A stretch of 39,750 nucleotides of DNA from Ignavibacteria bacterium (GTDB taxonomy: Bacteria > Bacteroidota > Ignavibacteria > Palsa-1295), in contig JABDDM010000015.1 in the NCBI GenBank assembly GCA_013287605.1, positions 1-39,750 on the forward strand, written 5' to 3'. Made by a program: the position numbers and the translations under genes. The notes beneath the pieces were generated by a model. It did not search any database, was not told the DNA's origin, and worked only from the letters and a program-made list of their open reading frames with translations. The stretch's first letter is position 1, and each line of letters begins with the position of its first letter. This document shows, in pieces, positions 17,112 through 25,107 of the stretch.

Positions 17112-19432
17112 TGGCAAAGCCAGTCGCCCCGGTTCGCACGAAGACCCCTCAGCGCCCGCCTCCTCAAAAGCGTTCTCCGGCTGAGCCAGTCCTGCTGCAA
17201 CTTAAGACCTGGATGGTCGGAGCAATCTTTCTGCTTCTGACCTTGATCTTCCACTCCTCAATTCTCTTCGGGGATAAATTCCTTTGGGAAGATTTCGTAG
17301 AACAGGAATTCCCGTTTCGTAATCTCGCCGCTTCAAGTCTGGCACAGGGCATTTTACCTCATTGGGATCCTTACATCTTCGGCGGAATGCCGTTCATGGC
17401 CGACATTCAAGCGGCTTTTTGGTATCCAACAAATCTGTTACAGACGCTCTTCGTATCAAACGGACACGTGAGCGCAGGAGTGATGGAGTGGTTTATTCTC
17501 CTGCACTACGCCGTTGCAGGATTCGGAATGTTTTTTTTCGTCCGCAAAATTCTTGCTCTGGACGATTGGTCTTCACTCTTTGCCGGAATCACTTACGCGT
17601 TTAGTGGCTATATCGTCGCTCAGGCGATGCACCAGATGATCGTGTACCATATGGCGCTGTTTCCGTGGGTCGTTTACTTTTTCATGCGTGGACTGGGGAG
17701 CTGGAAGCATGCGCTTACGGCTGGTGTGCTTCTCGGCACAATGTATCTTGGTGGTCATCCGCAAAGTACACTCTACTTCACATTTGCACTTGGCGTGATA
17801 GCGTTCTATGCGCTTACCAAGCTCGCACGATCCGAGACAGAGCGCAAGCTTGATGCTGTAACCGTGCTGCGAGCCGCGATACCTGTTATTATTGGGTTAG
17901 GGATCTTCGCGATACAACTCTTGCCATCGAATGAACTCGCTGCGCTTTCGCGGCGTGAAGTGATGACGTACGACAAGTCTGTCGATGGTTCGCTCGCGTT
18001 CGGAAATCTGCTTACGCTCGTCGTGCCGCACCTCTTCGGCCTCACGAATGCTGCGCGTGATGCGCTAGTGCCCTATTGGAATGGTGCGTACTACTTATCA
18101 TGGGAAACTGCGATATACATAGGAGTACTGCCTCTCTTCTTTGCGCTCGTTGCGCTTATGATTCGCAGGCAGCCATGGATGGCGCTCTTCGCCGGTCTTG
18201 CACTATTTGCTGTGCTCTTCGCGCTCGGCGATCACTTCTTTGTTTATCGCATCTTCTTTAACCTGCCGCTCTTCAACAAGCTGCGAACACCGGCGCGAAT
18301 GATGATGGTCTTCTCCTTTGCAATGTCAGTGCTCGCCGGAATGGGGCTCGCACAGGCGTTGAGATCTTCATTGAATGAAAAACGGACCATCCTTTGGTCG
18401 CTCGCTGGTACGCTAGTTCTTATCTGGTTATTGCCGATTGTCGGAGGAGTTACTGCGAAGTCTTTCCTTGCAACCGCACCTCCTGAGGCAAATGCATCAA
18501 TGAGTTGGGCTGCAGGACAGGCGGCGTTTCCCGTTCTCGGGATGGTAGTCATCGCGCTGTTGTGGACGATGGGCAAACTGCGATCTACTTCGCTTGCGAT
18601 CTCAGTTATTGCAGTCACCGTGATCGAGTTGTTTTCGTATGGTATGAATCTTAATGCTTCACAAGAGGATCCGGCCGAGGCATACAACGCACAGCCGCAA
18701 TTGGTAGAGCAGATAAAAGCAGATCAGGAGAAAGAGGTCTCGCGAGCACGTACGCGCGAAGGTAATGCGATGCTCCTGAAACGCAACGCCGGTGCGTACC
18801 ATCGTATTCAACTTATGGAAGGATATAACCCTCTCGTATTGCAGCGCGTCTCTCCCGAAATGAAGAATCTCGAAGGGCAAGCTGACCTCATGAATATCAA
18901 GTGGTCGATTTACATGAAGGGTCAACAGCCTGATTTCGGTATGCGAGCATCGTACCTGCCACGTGCCAGGATGTATTACAAGATTGATGTTCGCTCCGAT
19001 AGTTTAGCGCGACAGGTTCTTAAGCAAGATTCGACGTATGATTATCGTACTACGCTCTTATTAGAAGAGAAGCCATTGATCGAGATGGGCCCAGCAGATC
19101 CTGCGGCCAAAGCGATAATAACCTCTTATGGCCAAAACGAGATCAAGCTTAATGTAACGACTGCCTCTAACGGTATGCTCTGGCTCTCCGAAGTGTACTA
19201 TCCAGCATGGAAGGCGTATGTTGATGATAAGCCGGTGAAGATCTATCGTGCATTCACGTCGTTGCGCGCGATCGAAGTGCCGGCTGGTTCACACACAGTC
19301 GTATTGCGATATGAGTCCGATGCCTTCAAGACAGGCAGCATGATCACGCTTGTCACGCTTCTGCTTTCGCTCGGTGGACTAGGATTCGTTCTCTTTCGCG
19401 GCAAGCGCTCAAGCGCGGAGCCAGTGACCTGA
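17111..19432 (+). CDS. YfhO-family multi-span membrane protein (GT-C-like)
   Basis: A 773-residue membrane protein of the YfhO family. A Pro- and basic-rich cytoplasmic N-terminus precedes about a dozen hydrophobic spans. Family-type segments are W-E-D-F-V-E-Q-E-F-P (first loop, acidic), YPTNLLQTLF, LFAGITYAFSGYIVAQ, GGHPQSTLYF and LPSNELAALSRR. The C-terminus is a strand-rich domain (S-E-V-Y-Y-P-A-W-K-A-Y-V-D) followed by a final span. In Bacillus and relatives, YfhO-type proteins add sugars to teichoic acids using lipid-linked donors; in FCB bacteria the acceptor is unknown. Its start overlaps the GT2 stop by one base and its stop overlaps the next start (TGATG), so GT2, YfhO-like and GT9 are translationally coupled. 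Confidence 0.85.
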   Translation: MAKPVAPVRTKTPQRPPPQKRSPAEPVLLQLKTWMVGAIFLLLTLIFHSSILFGDKFLWEDFVEQEFPFRNLAASSLAQGILPHWDPYIFGGMPFMADIQAAFWYPTNLLQTLFVSNGHVSAGVMEWFILLHYAVAGFGMFFFVRKILALDDWSSLFAGITYAFSGYIVAQAMHQMIVYHMALFPWVVYFFMRGLGSWKHALTAGVLLGTMYLGGHPQSTLYFTFALGVIAFYALTKLARSETERKLDAVTVLRAAIPVIIGLGIFAIQLLPSNELAALSRREVMTYDKSVDGSLAFGNLLTLVVPHLFGLTNAARDALVPYWNGAYYLSWETAIYIGVLPLFFALVALMIRRQPWMALFAGLALFAVLFALGDHFFVYRIFFNLPLFNKLRTPARMMMVFSFAMSVLAGMGLAQALRSSLNEKRTILWSLAGTLVLIWLLPIVGGVTAKSFLATAPPEANASMSWAAGQAAFPVLGMVVIALLWTMGKLRSTSLAISVIAVTVIELFSYGMNLNASQEDPAEAYNAQPQLVEQIKADQEKEVSRARTREGNAMLLKRNAGAYHRIQLMEGYNPLVLQRVSPEMKNLEGQADLMNIKWSIYMKGQQPDFGMRASYLPRARMYYKIDVRSDSLARQVLKQDSTYDYRTTLLLEEKPLIEMGPADPAAKAIITSYGQNEIKLNVTTASNGMLWLSEVYYPAWKAYVDDKPVKIYRAFTSLRAIEVPAGSHTVVLRYESDAFKTGSMITLVTLLLSLGGLGFVLFRGKRSSAEPVT

Positions 19433-20520
19433 TGCGTAAAGAACGCATTCTTATCATCGCGCTTCCAGGTATCGGCGATGCACTGCTCGCGACACCGATG
19501 GTCGAGTTGCTGCGCAAGGCAAAGCCTGCATCGGAGATTCATGTGTTGGTGATGTTCAAGGCAACACAGGAGATGTTTGCGGCTGATCCGTTCATTGATC
19601 AAGTCCACTTCTACGACTTCGTCAGTGGCACCAAGACCGGTGCGCTCAGGACGGTGTATGGTCTGCGCAGACTTGGATTTGATATCTCGATCAACATTTA
19701 CCCGCAGAACCGTCGCGAGTACAATCTCATCGCACTCCTCATTCGCGCAAGGAAGCGCCTTGGTATTATTTACCGCAGAAAGGGGAGGCAGAATCTCAAC
19801 TGGTTGAATACCGACACGATCGTTGAAGATGATCTCCTGCACTGTGTCGAAGAGAATGTCCGGATGCTCTCGTTGATCGGCATCAAGCAAGAGTTGAATG
19901 AAATACTCATTCCTCCGCTGCGCCTCAACCTTGGAGAAGATCACAAGAAGTTCGCTGCAAACTGGCTCGAGAAGCATGGACTGACTTCTGAAGCGCGACT
20001 GATCGGGATACACGCCGGTACCGCACTTTTCAAGAATCATATCAAGCGTCGCTGGGCACCGGAGAAATTTGCTGAACTGGCGAAGAGACTCGCGAGTGAG
20101 CAAGGTGCCAAAGTATTGCTCTTTGGTGGTCCAGATGATTTCTCCGCAAACGAGATCATCAAGAAACTTGCAGGCAAGGTCATCATTCCGGTCGAGACAA
20201 CTTCGATTATGGATTCCATTGCGGTCATGCAGCGGCTCGATCTCTTTATCTCGAATGATTCTGCTTTAATGCACATGGCTGGCGCACTCGAACTGCCGAC
20301 CGTCGCGATCTTTGGTCCAACAAACGAAGTCTACGTGCACCCTTGGAAGACGCGTTACGAGATTGTCCATACCGGCATTGAATGCCGCCCGTGCTTTGTC
20401 TATTCTCCAAAGCCGCTTACTTGTTATCGCGTGAATCCTGCTGAGCACTTTATGTGTATACGGGAAATTGGTGTACACGATGTATATATTGCCGCCACGA
20501 GATTGTTGCCCAGAGGATAG
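19432..20520 (+). CDS. Glycosyltransferase family 9, heptosyltransferase-like
   Basis: A 362-residue GT-B enzyme of family GT9. It has the N-terminal ILIIALPGIGDALLATPMV, the mid-domain GIHAGTALFKNHIKRRWAPEKFAELA, and the C-terminal donor-site signature SNDSALMHMAGALELPTVAIFGPTN. GT9 enzymes such as WaaC and WaaF transfer heptose from ADP-heptose to lipopolysaccharide inner core. The exact sugar here is inferred, but the phosphoheptose isomerase gmhA encoded about 4 kb downstream makes an ADP-heptose donor plausible. An unusual Cys-containing tail (ECRPCFVYSPKPLTCYR) precedes the end. It starts on ATG 19432, overlapping the previous stop, and ends the glycosylation block; about 100 bases follow before the iron-sulfur regulator. 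Confidence 0.9.
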   Translation: MRKERILIIALPGIGDALLATPMVELLRKAKPASEIHVLVMFKATQEMFAADPFIDQVHFYDFVSGTKTGALRTVYGLRRLGFDISINIYPQNRREYNLIALLIRARKRLGIIYRRKGRQNLNWLNTDTIVEDDLLHCVEENVRMLSLIGIKQELNEILIPPLRLNLGEDHKKFAANWLEKHGLTSEARLIGIHAGTALFKNHIKRRWAPEKFAELAKRLASEQGAKVLLFGGPDDFSANEIIKKLAGKVIIPVETTSIMDSIAVMQRLDLFISNDSALMHMAGALELPTVAIFGPTNEVYVHPWKTRYEIVHTGIECRPCFVYSPKPLTCYRVNPAEHFMCIREIGVHDVYIAATRLLPRG

Positions 20521-20574
20521 CAATCATTAGAACAATCAGGCTAAAAGGAAAGAAAAGTCAGCTTTTTTGAAGAA

Positions 20575-20599
20575 ATATCGGACCTATTCAGTCCGACTT
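20575..20599. promoter_or_regulatory. Putative Rrf2/IscR-type operator
   Basis: A dyad TCGGAC (20578-20583), 7-base spacer, GTCCGA (20591-20596), sitting 21 bases before the ATG of the Rrf2-family gene. Its core GAC-N7-GTC, with an ATA flank on the left and a YAGTC-like right half, reproduces the half-site spacing of the E. coli IscR type 1 site (GACT...AGTC), although several flanking positions differ. This suggests autoregulation and control of the isc operon by Fe-S status. It is an inference from motif spacing. Confidence 0.5.
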
Positions 20600-20617
20600 C
20601 CTGTTGTACTTGTCGCA

Positions 20618-21010
20618 ATGCTACGTCTATCAAAACGCGTCGAATATGGGCTTATGGCCCTGCAGCATCTCGCCAAGCGTGGCGGGGTTTCGACCGTGCG
20701 TGAGATCTCGGAGGAATACCACATTTCGTACGATCTGTTGGCTAAGATTCTTCAGGATTTGAAGCGCGATGGACTCATCGATTCCTATCAGGGCGTGCGA
20801 GGAGGTTATGCGTTGATGCTGACTCCTCAATCGATCTCTCTGACGAGAGTCGTAGGAGCACTCGAAGAGGACACAGGGATCATGGACTGCGCAACCAGTG
20901 CGGCAGGATGTTCAAGATCAGGTACTTGCTCCATTGAGGCACCGATGCACAAGCTTCAGGCAACGATCGACAAGGCACTGAGTTCGGTAACCGTAGCCCA
21001 ATTAATGTAG
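20618..21010 (+). CDS. iscR: Rrf2-family iron-sulfur regulator, IscR-like
   Basis: A 130-residue winged-helix regulator from ATG 20618; a TTG further upstream would add an atypical tail. The sequence MLRLSKRVEYGLMALQHLA, then V-R-E-I-S-E-E-Y-H-I-S recognition region and GLIDSYQGVRGGYAL wing, is standard Rrf2. Cysteines at 91, 98 and 104 lie almost exactly where E. coli IscR has its [2Fe-2S] ligands (92, 98, 104), but the first spacing is one residue longer and position 107 is Glu instead of the ligand His. It precedes iscS, so it is the likely Fe-S-sensing repressor of the operon. The dyad upstream of its start may be its own operator. Confidence 0.88.
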   Translation: MLRLSKRVEYGLMALQHLAKRGGVSTVREISEEYHISYDLLAKILQDLKRDGLIDSYQGVRGGYALMLTPQSISLTRVVGALEEDTGIMDCATSAAGCSRSGTCSIEAPMHKLQATIDKALSSVTVAQLM

Positions 21011-21084
21011 GGGCACTCCGCGCGTGCCCTGTCGCATGACAGAAGATATTGAAAATATGAATTGCCGGTCGGGGAAACCCCGAC
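21011..21084 (+). promoter_or_regulatory. Three hairpins in the iscR-iscS gap
   Basis: Between the regulator stop and iscS, three stems follow in sequence: GGGCAC/GTGCCC (21011-21016/21024-21029), CTGTC/GACAG (21029-21033/21038-21042) and GTCGGGG-AAA-CCCCGAC (21068-21084). None has a T tract. In E. coli the iscR-iscS gap folds into a structure that keeps iscR mRNA stable while the rest is degraded; a similar uncoupling role is a reasonable but unproven idea here. Confidence 0.5.
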
Positions 21085-21103
21085 TCTACGACAAACGAAA
21101 TGT

Positions 21104-22336
21104 ATGGTAAAGCTTCCAATTTATCTCGATAATAACGCAACGACTCAGATGGACCCTAGGGTCTTTGAAGCGATGCGCCCGTACTTCATGGAAAGTTTTG
21201 GCAACGCTGCGAGTCGCAACCATCCTTTTGGCTGGAAAGCTGAAGAGGCTGTGGATTGGGCGCGTGAGACGATCGCAAGGTCCATCGGTGCGGATGAGAA
21301 AGAAATTGTATTCACTAGCGGTGCCACCGAGTCTGATAACCTTGCAATCAAGGGTGTGGCGGAGATGTATGCCTCAAAAGGCGATCACATCATCACACTG
21401 ACTACGGAGCACAAAGCGGTACTCGATACCTGCAAAGCTCTCGAACGTAAAGGGTTGAAAGTCACGTACTTACCCGTCGTTACTGAAGGTTTCGTCGATC
21501 TGGATCGCTTGCGTGATGCTATCACGGATAAGACGGTCCTTGTCACGATGATGCACGCCAACAATGAGATCGGCGTGATTCAGGATCTTACCAGTATTGG
21601 GCAGATCTGTCGGGAAAAAGGTGTGCTTTTTCATACTGACTCCACACAGTCGGTCGGCAAGATCCCATTCGATGTTCAGAAGCTGAATGTCGATCTGGCA
21701 TCGATCTCCGGTCACAAGATCTATGGACCGAAAGGTGTTGGAGCGCTCTATGTGAGAAAGAAAAGCCCTCGCGTGAAGCTAACATCCCAGATGGATGGCG
21801 GTGGTCACGAGCGTGGAATGCGTTCAGGCACCTTGAATGTACCTGGCATAGTCGGGCTTGCGAAAGCGCTTGAAATTTGCGTCGCCGAAATGGACACGGA
21901 GACCGCCCGAGTTCGTGCAATGAGAGACGGCATGTGGAAAAGCTTCAATGCGCAGCTTGACGAGATCTATATCAACGGACCCGATCCGCTGGTAAAGCCG
22001 GAATGGCGCTTGCCTGGCAACCTGAACGTAAGCTTTGCTTTCGTTGAGGGAGAAGCCATGATGATGGGAATTCAGGATGTTGCGGTTTCCTCAGGCTCGG
22101 CCTGTACATCAGCGAGTCTTGAGCCAAGTTACGTGCTGAAAGCGTTGGGAGTAGGCGAAGATCTGGCACATACGTCGATCCGCTTTGGCATCGGACGATT
22201 TAACACGCAGGAAGAGATCGACTACACCGTTCAGCATGTGGTGACTGCAGTGCTAAAGCTGCGTGAGATGTCGCCGCTCTATGAAATGGCGAAGATGGGT
22301 ATCGATCTGAAGACAGTGGAATGGGCGTCGCACTGA
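21104..22336 (+). CDS. iscS: Cysteine desulfurase IscS
   Basis: A 410-residue PLP enzyme from ATG 21104 ([18 protein letters not shown]). The PLP Lys is K205 in [10 protein letters not shown]. The catalytic Cys334 lies in [22 protein letters not shown], the group I loop of IscS/NifS. The C-terminus [18 protein letters not shown]...LSPLYEMAK-type tail, ending L-K-T-V-E-W-A-S-H, closely mirrors the proteobacterial IscS end (SIEWAHH), the part that contacts IscU. It removes sulfur from cysteine and passes the persulfide to IscU. An in-frame TTG at 21062 would add 14 residues with no family support. No strong Shine-Dalgarno precedes the ATG, suggesting dependence on upstream translation or structure. 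Confidence 0.97.
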   Translation: MVKLPIYLDNNATTQMDPRVFEAMRPYFMESFGNAASRNHPFGWKAEEAVDWARETIARSIGADEKEIVFTSGATESDNLAIKGVAEMYASKGDHIITLTTEHKAVLDTCKALERKGLKVTYLPVVTEGFVDLDRLRDAITDKTVLVTMMHANNEIGVIQDLTSIGQICREKGVLFHTDSTQSVGKIPFDVQKLNVDLASISGHKIYGPKGVGALYVRKKSPRVKLTSQMDGGGHERGMRSGTLNVPGIVGLAKALEICVAEMDTETARVRAMRDGMWKSFNAQLDEIYINGPDPLVKPEWRLPGNLNVSFAFVEGEAMMMGIQDVAVSSGSACTSASLEPSYVLKALGVGEDLAHTSIRFGIGRFNTQEEIDYTVQHVVTAVLKLREMSPLYEMAKMGIDLKTVEWASH

Positions 22337-22382
22337 TGAGCTGTCGTAAATTTGCAGTGCTTAACAAATCGTTACTGTACAC

Positions 22383-22913
22383 ATGATTGATGCAGACGTT
22401 CTGATAGAGGATCCCGAGGTCATGCTCGGATACATGCGGTCGAAGCACAAAGGCGTGTTCCATAACTCGAATATTTTTATTCGGGATCTGCAGTATTCGG
22501 TCCGCGATTATTTCGAGGACACCGCAGGCAAAACGATCTCGATCCCCGAAGCAGAGCGGATCGCCAAAGACATTGCCCGCAATTTTGAGCAGCTTGGCGT
22601 CTTCAAGCGAGTCAACCCGCAGGGATATGTTCTTAACTATCCAGATCTGCTGACTCCAAAAACCGGGACGAACGGTGTAATGAGCACCGATGCTCCACTG
22701 CCCCCGATGAAGGGGACGACTGCGGCAGCACTACTGGCCGCAGAAGCAGCACAAAATGTCACACCGGTCAAAGCTGCAGTGCCGAAAGCCGCCGCACCTG
22801 CAAAGGCTGCAACAGCAGCACCGGCCCCAGGTGGTGCGGCTCACGCAGCAGCAGCGCCAAATGGCGCAGCACCAGCCGGGGCGAAGACGACTCCGCCGTG
22901 GCTGAAGAAATAA
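22383..22913 (+). CDS. Uncharacterised protein between iscS and iscU, Ala/Pro-rich tail
   Basis: A 176-residue protein I cannot assign. Residues 1-95 look folded: M-I-D-A-D-V-L-I-E-D-P-E-V-M-L-G-Y-M-R-S-K-H, then V-R-D-Y-F-E-D-T-A-G-K and E-A-E-R-I-A-K-D-I-A-R-N-F-E-Q-L-G-V-F-K-R-V, ending G-Y-V-L-N-Y-P. Helix-helix-turn-strand order here could be a small winged-helix-like domain, but that is only an impression. Residues about 110-176 are low complexity, Ala/Pro/Lys rich (repeated KAA and APA) and end with T-P-P-W-L-K-K. No cysteine is present, so it is not itself a cluster carrier. Gaps of 46 bases before and 34 after place it inside the isc operon. TAAATTTG at 22347-22354 resembles a Bacteroidota -7 box but lacks a -33 partner. 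Confidence 0.75.
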   Translation: MIDADVLIEDPEVMLGYMRSKHKGVFHNSNIFIRDLQYSVRDYFEDTAGKTISIPEAERIAKDIARNFEQLGVFKRVNPQGYVLNYPDLLTPKTGTNGVMSTDAPLPPMKGTTAAALLAAEAAQNVTPVKAAVPKAAAPAKAATAAPAPGGAAHAAAAPNGAAPAGAKTTPPWLKK

Positions 22914-22947
22914 GTGTGAAGGAACGAGTATTTGTTAAGGAGGAAAT

Positions 22948-23352
22948 ATGGCATATTCAGAGAAGGTAATCGATCACTATTCGAACCCGCGTAATGTGGG
23001 AACGCTCGATCCGAGTGATCCGTCAGTAGGCACGGGCCTCGTTGGCGCACCCGAGTGCGGTGACGTTATGCGTCTGCAACTCAGGATCAACGAGGAAACA
23101 GGCGTGATCGAAGATGCAAAGTTCAAGACATTCGGATGCGGCAGCGCAATCGCGTCAAGTTCGCTTGCGACCGAAATGATCAAAGGAATGTCTGTCGACA
23201 AGGCATTCGAAATCAAGAACACCGTGATCGTGAAGGAATTGAACCTTCCGCCGGTCAAGATCCATTGCTCGGTATTGGCCGAAGATGCGATCAAGGCAGC
23301 GATCGCGGACTATCGCACCAAACAGGAAGCTCTGCACAAGCAGACGGTCTGA
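22948..23352 (+). CDS. iscU: Fe-S cluster scaffold IscU
   Basis: A 134-residue scaffold protein. Cluster ligands are Cys37 in ECGDVM (with Asp39), Cys64 in TFGCGSAIASS and Cys107 in KIHCSVL. The segment LPPVK (residues 100-104) is the motif bound by the dedicated chaperone HscA, so the chaperone-assisted release route is intact. It receives sulfur from IscS and iron, builds [2Fe-2S] clusters in the cytoplasm and hands them on. A textbook Shine-Dalgarno, AAGGAGGA at 22937-22944, stands just ahead of the ATG, one of the strongest ribosome sites in the window, which fits a need for high IscU output. The N-terminus MAYSEKVIDHYSNPRNVG is standard. Confidence 0.98.
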   Translation: MAYSEKVIDHYSNPRNVGTLDPSDPSVGTGLVGAPECGDVMRLQLRINEETGVIEDAKFKTFGCGSAIASSSLATEMIKGMSVDKAFEIKNTVIVKELNLPPVKIHCSVLAEDAIKAAIADYRTKQEALHKQTV

Positions 23353-23407
23353 GGTGAGGTCGCACATCAGCGTGCCACTTTTATAAGTGTAAATAAGCAA
23401 GAATACT

Positions 23408-23812
23408 ATGTCAATAACAGAAGTAATGACGCCTCCATCACTGGATGAAACAACAGTTGAGAAGGCGTTTGAAAATATCAACGAGGAGATCATCGTCTCA
23501 GACAAGGCGAAATCCGAGATCAAGAAAATCATGGAGGCCAACAAGATCCCTGATACCTACGGTTTACGCGTGGGTGTGAAGGGTGGTGGTTGCTCAGGGC
23601 TTTCGTATTCACTCGGGTTCGATACCGAAGCACGTGCCGGCGATAAGACGCTTGTGATCGATGGAGTAAAGATCTTTGTCGATCCGAAGTCGCTGTTTTA
23701 TCTTTCAGGTACACAACTTGATTTTACGGACGGCCTTAACGGACGAGGATTCGTCTTCAACAATCCGAACGCTGCAAAGACGTGCGGCTGCGGCAGCTCG
23801 TTCGGGGTATAA
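23408..23812 (+). CDS. iscA: A-type Fe-S carrier, IscA-like
   Basis: A 134-residue A-type carrier (HesB/IscA/ErpA family). The three metal- or cluster-binding cysteines are C62 (GGGCSGLSY) and C126/C128 (KTCGCGSSF). The core from about residue 29 matches the family. The first 28 residues (MSITEVMTPPSLDETTVEKAF) are an N-terminal extension absent from the short E. coli IscA. Carriers of this type accept iron or [4Fe-4S] clusters from IscU and deliver them to target enzymes. It follows iscU in the classical isc order. Distinguishing IscA from ErpA or SufA by sequence alone is not possible; the operon position favours IscA. Confidence 0.95.
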   Translation: MSITEVMTPPSLDETTVEKAFENINEEIIVSDKAKSEIKKIMEANKIPDTYGLRVGVKGGGCSGLSYSLGFDTEARAGDKTLVIDGVKIFVDPKSLFYLSGTQLDFTDGLNGRGFVFNNPNAAKTCGCGSSFGV

Positions 23813-23828
23813 AGTAAGCGAGGGCAAG

Positions 23829-24458
23829 ATGGGCGACTACTTAGCGAACAAACATTCGCTTCTCGATCATTTTGCATTGTTTGCGATCCCCCGAAAGCTC
23901 CGCATCGATTCTGCAAAACTGGAGGCACGCTTCCACACGTTGCAGATGGCGAGTCATCCCGACAAGTTTGCATCGAGCGATCCTGTTGCCATCGAACTCG
24001 CGGAGAATACCTCCGCCTCGATCAATCAAGCTTACCGGGTGCTACGAGAGCCTATCGCGAGGTTGAAGTACCTATTAAGTCTTTATGGCTACTCGGTCGA
24101 GCGTTCGAAAGCAGTACCGCAATCACTGCTTATGTCGGTGATGGAAGCGCAGGAGGCTATCGGTGGACTCGAGATGGCGCAGAATCCGAGTGAGGTTGAT
24201 GCACTCAGGTCCGCATTGTCCGATTTGAGTGTCAGCTTCGATAACAAACTCTCACAGATCGCTGATGATCGGAAAAGACTGAGTGCCGAATGGGATGCGG
24301 CTAATGAGCACGCGAAGGATCGAGAATCGCTCACCGAGAGCGAACGAAATATTTTGGATCAACTCGTGAAGCTGCTCGCTGAGCGAGCGTATCTCGAAAC
24401 ACTTAGTGCCTCCATCCATGCAGCGTTGGCAGGCGAAACGGCGATGATCAGGCATTAG
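23829..24458 (+). CDS. hscB: Co-chaperone HscB (J-domain protein)
   Basis: A 209-residue protein from ATG 23829. The frame opens inside iscA, but the ATG 17 bases past the iscA stop is the natural start. The J domain carries the HPD motif (residues 43-45 in ASHPDKFAS) preceded by an HscB-style L-E-A-R-F-H-T-L-Q and followed by SINQAYRVLREPIARLKYLLSLYG, a hallmark of HscB rather than DnaJ. The C-terminal half is helical and should bind IscU. It is about 40 residues longer than E. coli HscB, the extra being a charged coiled-coil-like stretch (D-R-K-R-L-S-A-E-W-D-A-A-N-E-H-A-K-D-R). It stimulates the HscA ATPase and presents IscU to it. Confidence 0.94.
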   Translation: MGDYLANKHSLLDHFALFAIPRKLRIDSAKLEARFHTLQMASHPDKFASSDPVAIELAENTSASINQAYRVLREPIARLKYLLSLYGYSVERSKAVPQSLLMSVMEAQEAIGGLEMAQNPSEVDALRSALSDLSVSFDNKLSQIADDRKRLSAEWDAANEHAKDRESLTESERNILDQLVKLLAERAYLETLSASIHAALAGETAMIRH

Positions 24459-24484
24459 CATTAGAAATCTCACCCCCAGTCTTT

Positions 24485-25078
24485 GTGGCTGAAAACGCAC
24501 TATATATTCAGAGATCATTTCAGGAAGCCGTAACCGCGCTCGATCAGTTTATCGCTGACAAAAAGAATCTCGCTCTTGTGGATCAGTTTGTAGAACTCCT
24601 GGCGCGTACCTTCCAGAGCGGCTATAAGATTTATTCAGCGGGTAATGGAGGAAGTCATTGCGACGCGATGCACTTCGCCGAAGAGTGGACCGGCAGATAC
24701 CGAAAGGACCGCGAGCCGATGCCGGCAATGGCGTTCAGTGATGTTTCGCACATCACGTGCACCTCGAATGATTACGGCTTTGAGCACATCTTCGAACGCA
24801 TGGTGCAAGCATTTGGAGCTACCAACGATATTTTTCTTGCCATCACCACCTCAGGTAACAGCCGCAACCTCATCCTCGCAGCCGAAGCTGCGAAAGCAAA
24901 AGGCATGAAGGTGGTCGGATTGCTGGGAAAGGGCGGGGGAGCAATCAAGTCACTTTGTGATATCGCGATCGTCGTGCCAGGCGAGACAAGCGACCGCATT
25001 CAGGAATTGCACATCAAGATCATCCATATTGTTATTGAATGTGTCGAGCGGCAGTTATTCCCGCAACTCTATCTCTAA
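24485..25078 (+). CDS. gmhA: Phosphoheptose isomerase (SIS domain)
   Basis: A 197-residue SIS-domain isomerase. It has the GmhA pattern SAGNGGSHCDAMHFAEEWTGRY (substrate and zinc site), ITTSGNSRNLILAAEAAKAKGM (phosphate loop) and the C-terminal metal-site helix RIQELHIKIIHIVIECVE. GmhA converts sedoheptulose 7-phosphate to D-glycero-D-manno-heptose 7-phosphate, the first step to ADP-heptose or GDP-heptose. The start is GTG at 24485, 26 bases after hscB. It sits between hscB and hscA, two genes that are usually adjacent, with no functional link to Fe-S assembly known to me. The GT9 enzyme about 4 kb upstream offers a sink for the heptose. Other heptose-pathway genes (hldE, gmhB) are not in the window. 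Confidence 0.92.
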   Translation: MAENALYIQRSFQEAVTALDQFIADKKNLALVDQFVELLARTFQSGYKIYSAGNGGSHCDAMHFAEEWTGRYRKDREPMPAMAFSDVSHITCTSNDYGFEHIFERMVQAFGATNDIFLAITTSGNSRNLILAAEAAKAKGMKVVGLLGKGGGAIKSLCDIAIVVPGETSDRIQELHIKIIHIVIECVERQLFPQLYL

Positions 25079-25107
25079 GTTTATCGATCAGTTTTAACGT
25101 TTAGTCT

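Noticed and set aside
19243-20103. 286-codon minus-strand ORF opposite the YfhO-family and GT9 genes
   Set aside because: It spans two well-supported sense genes and resembles no family.
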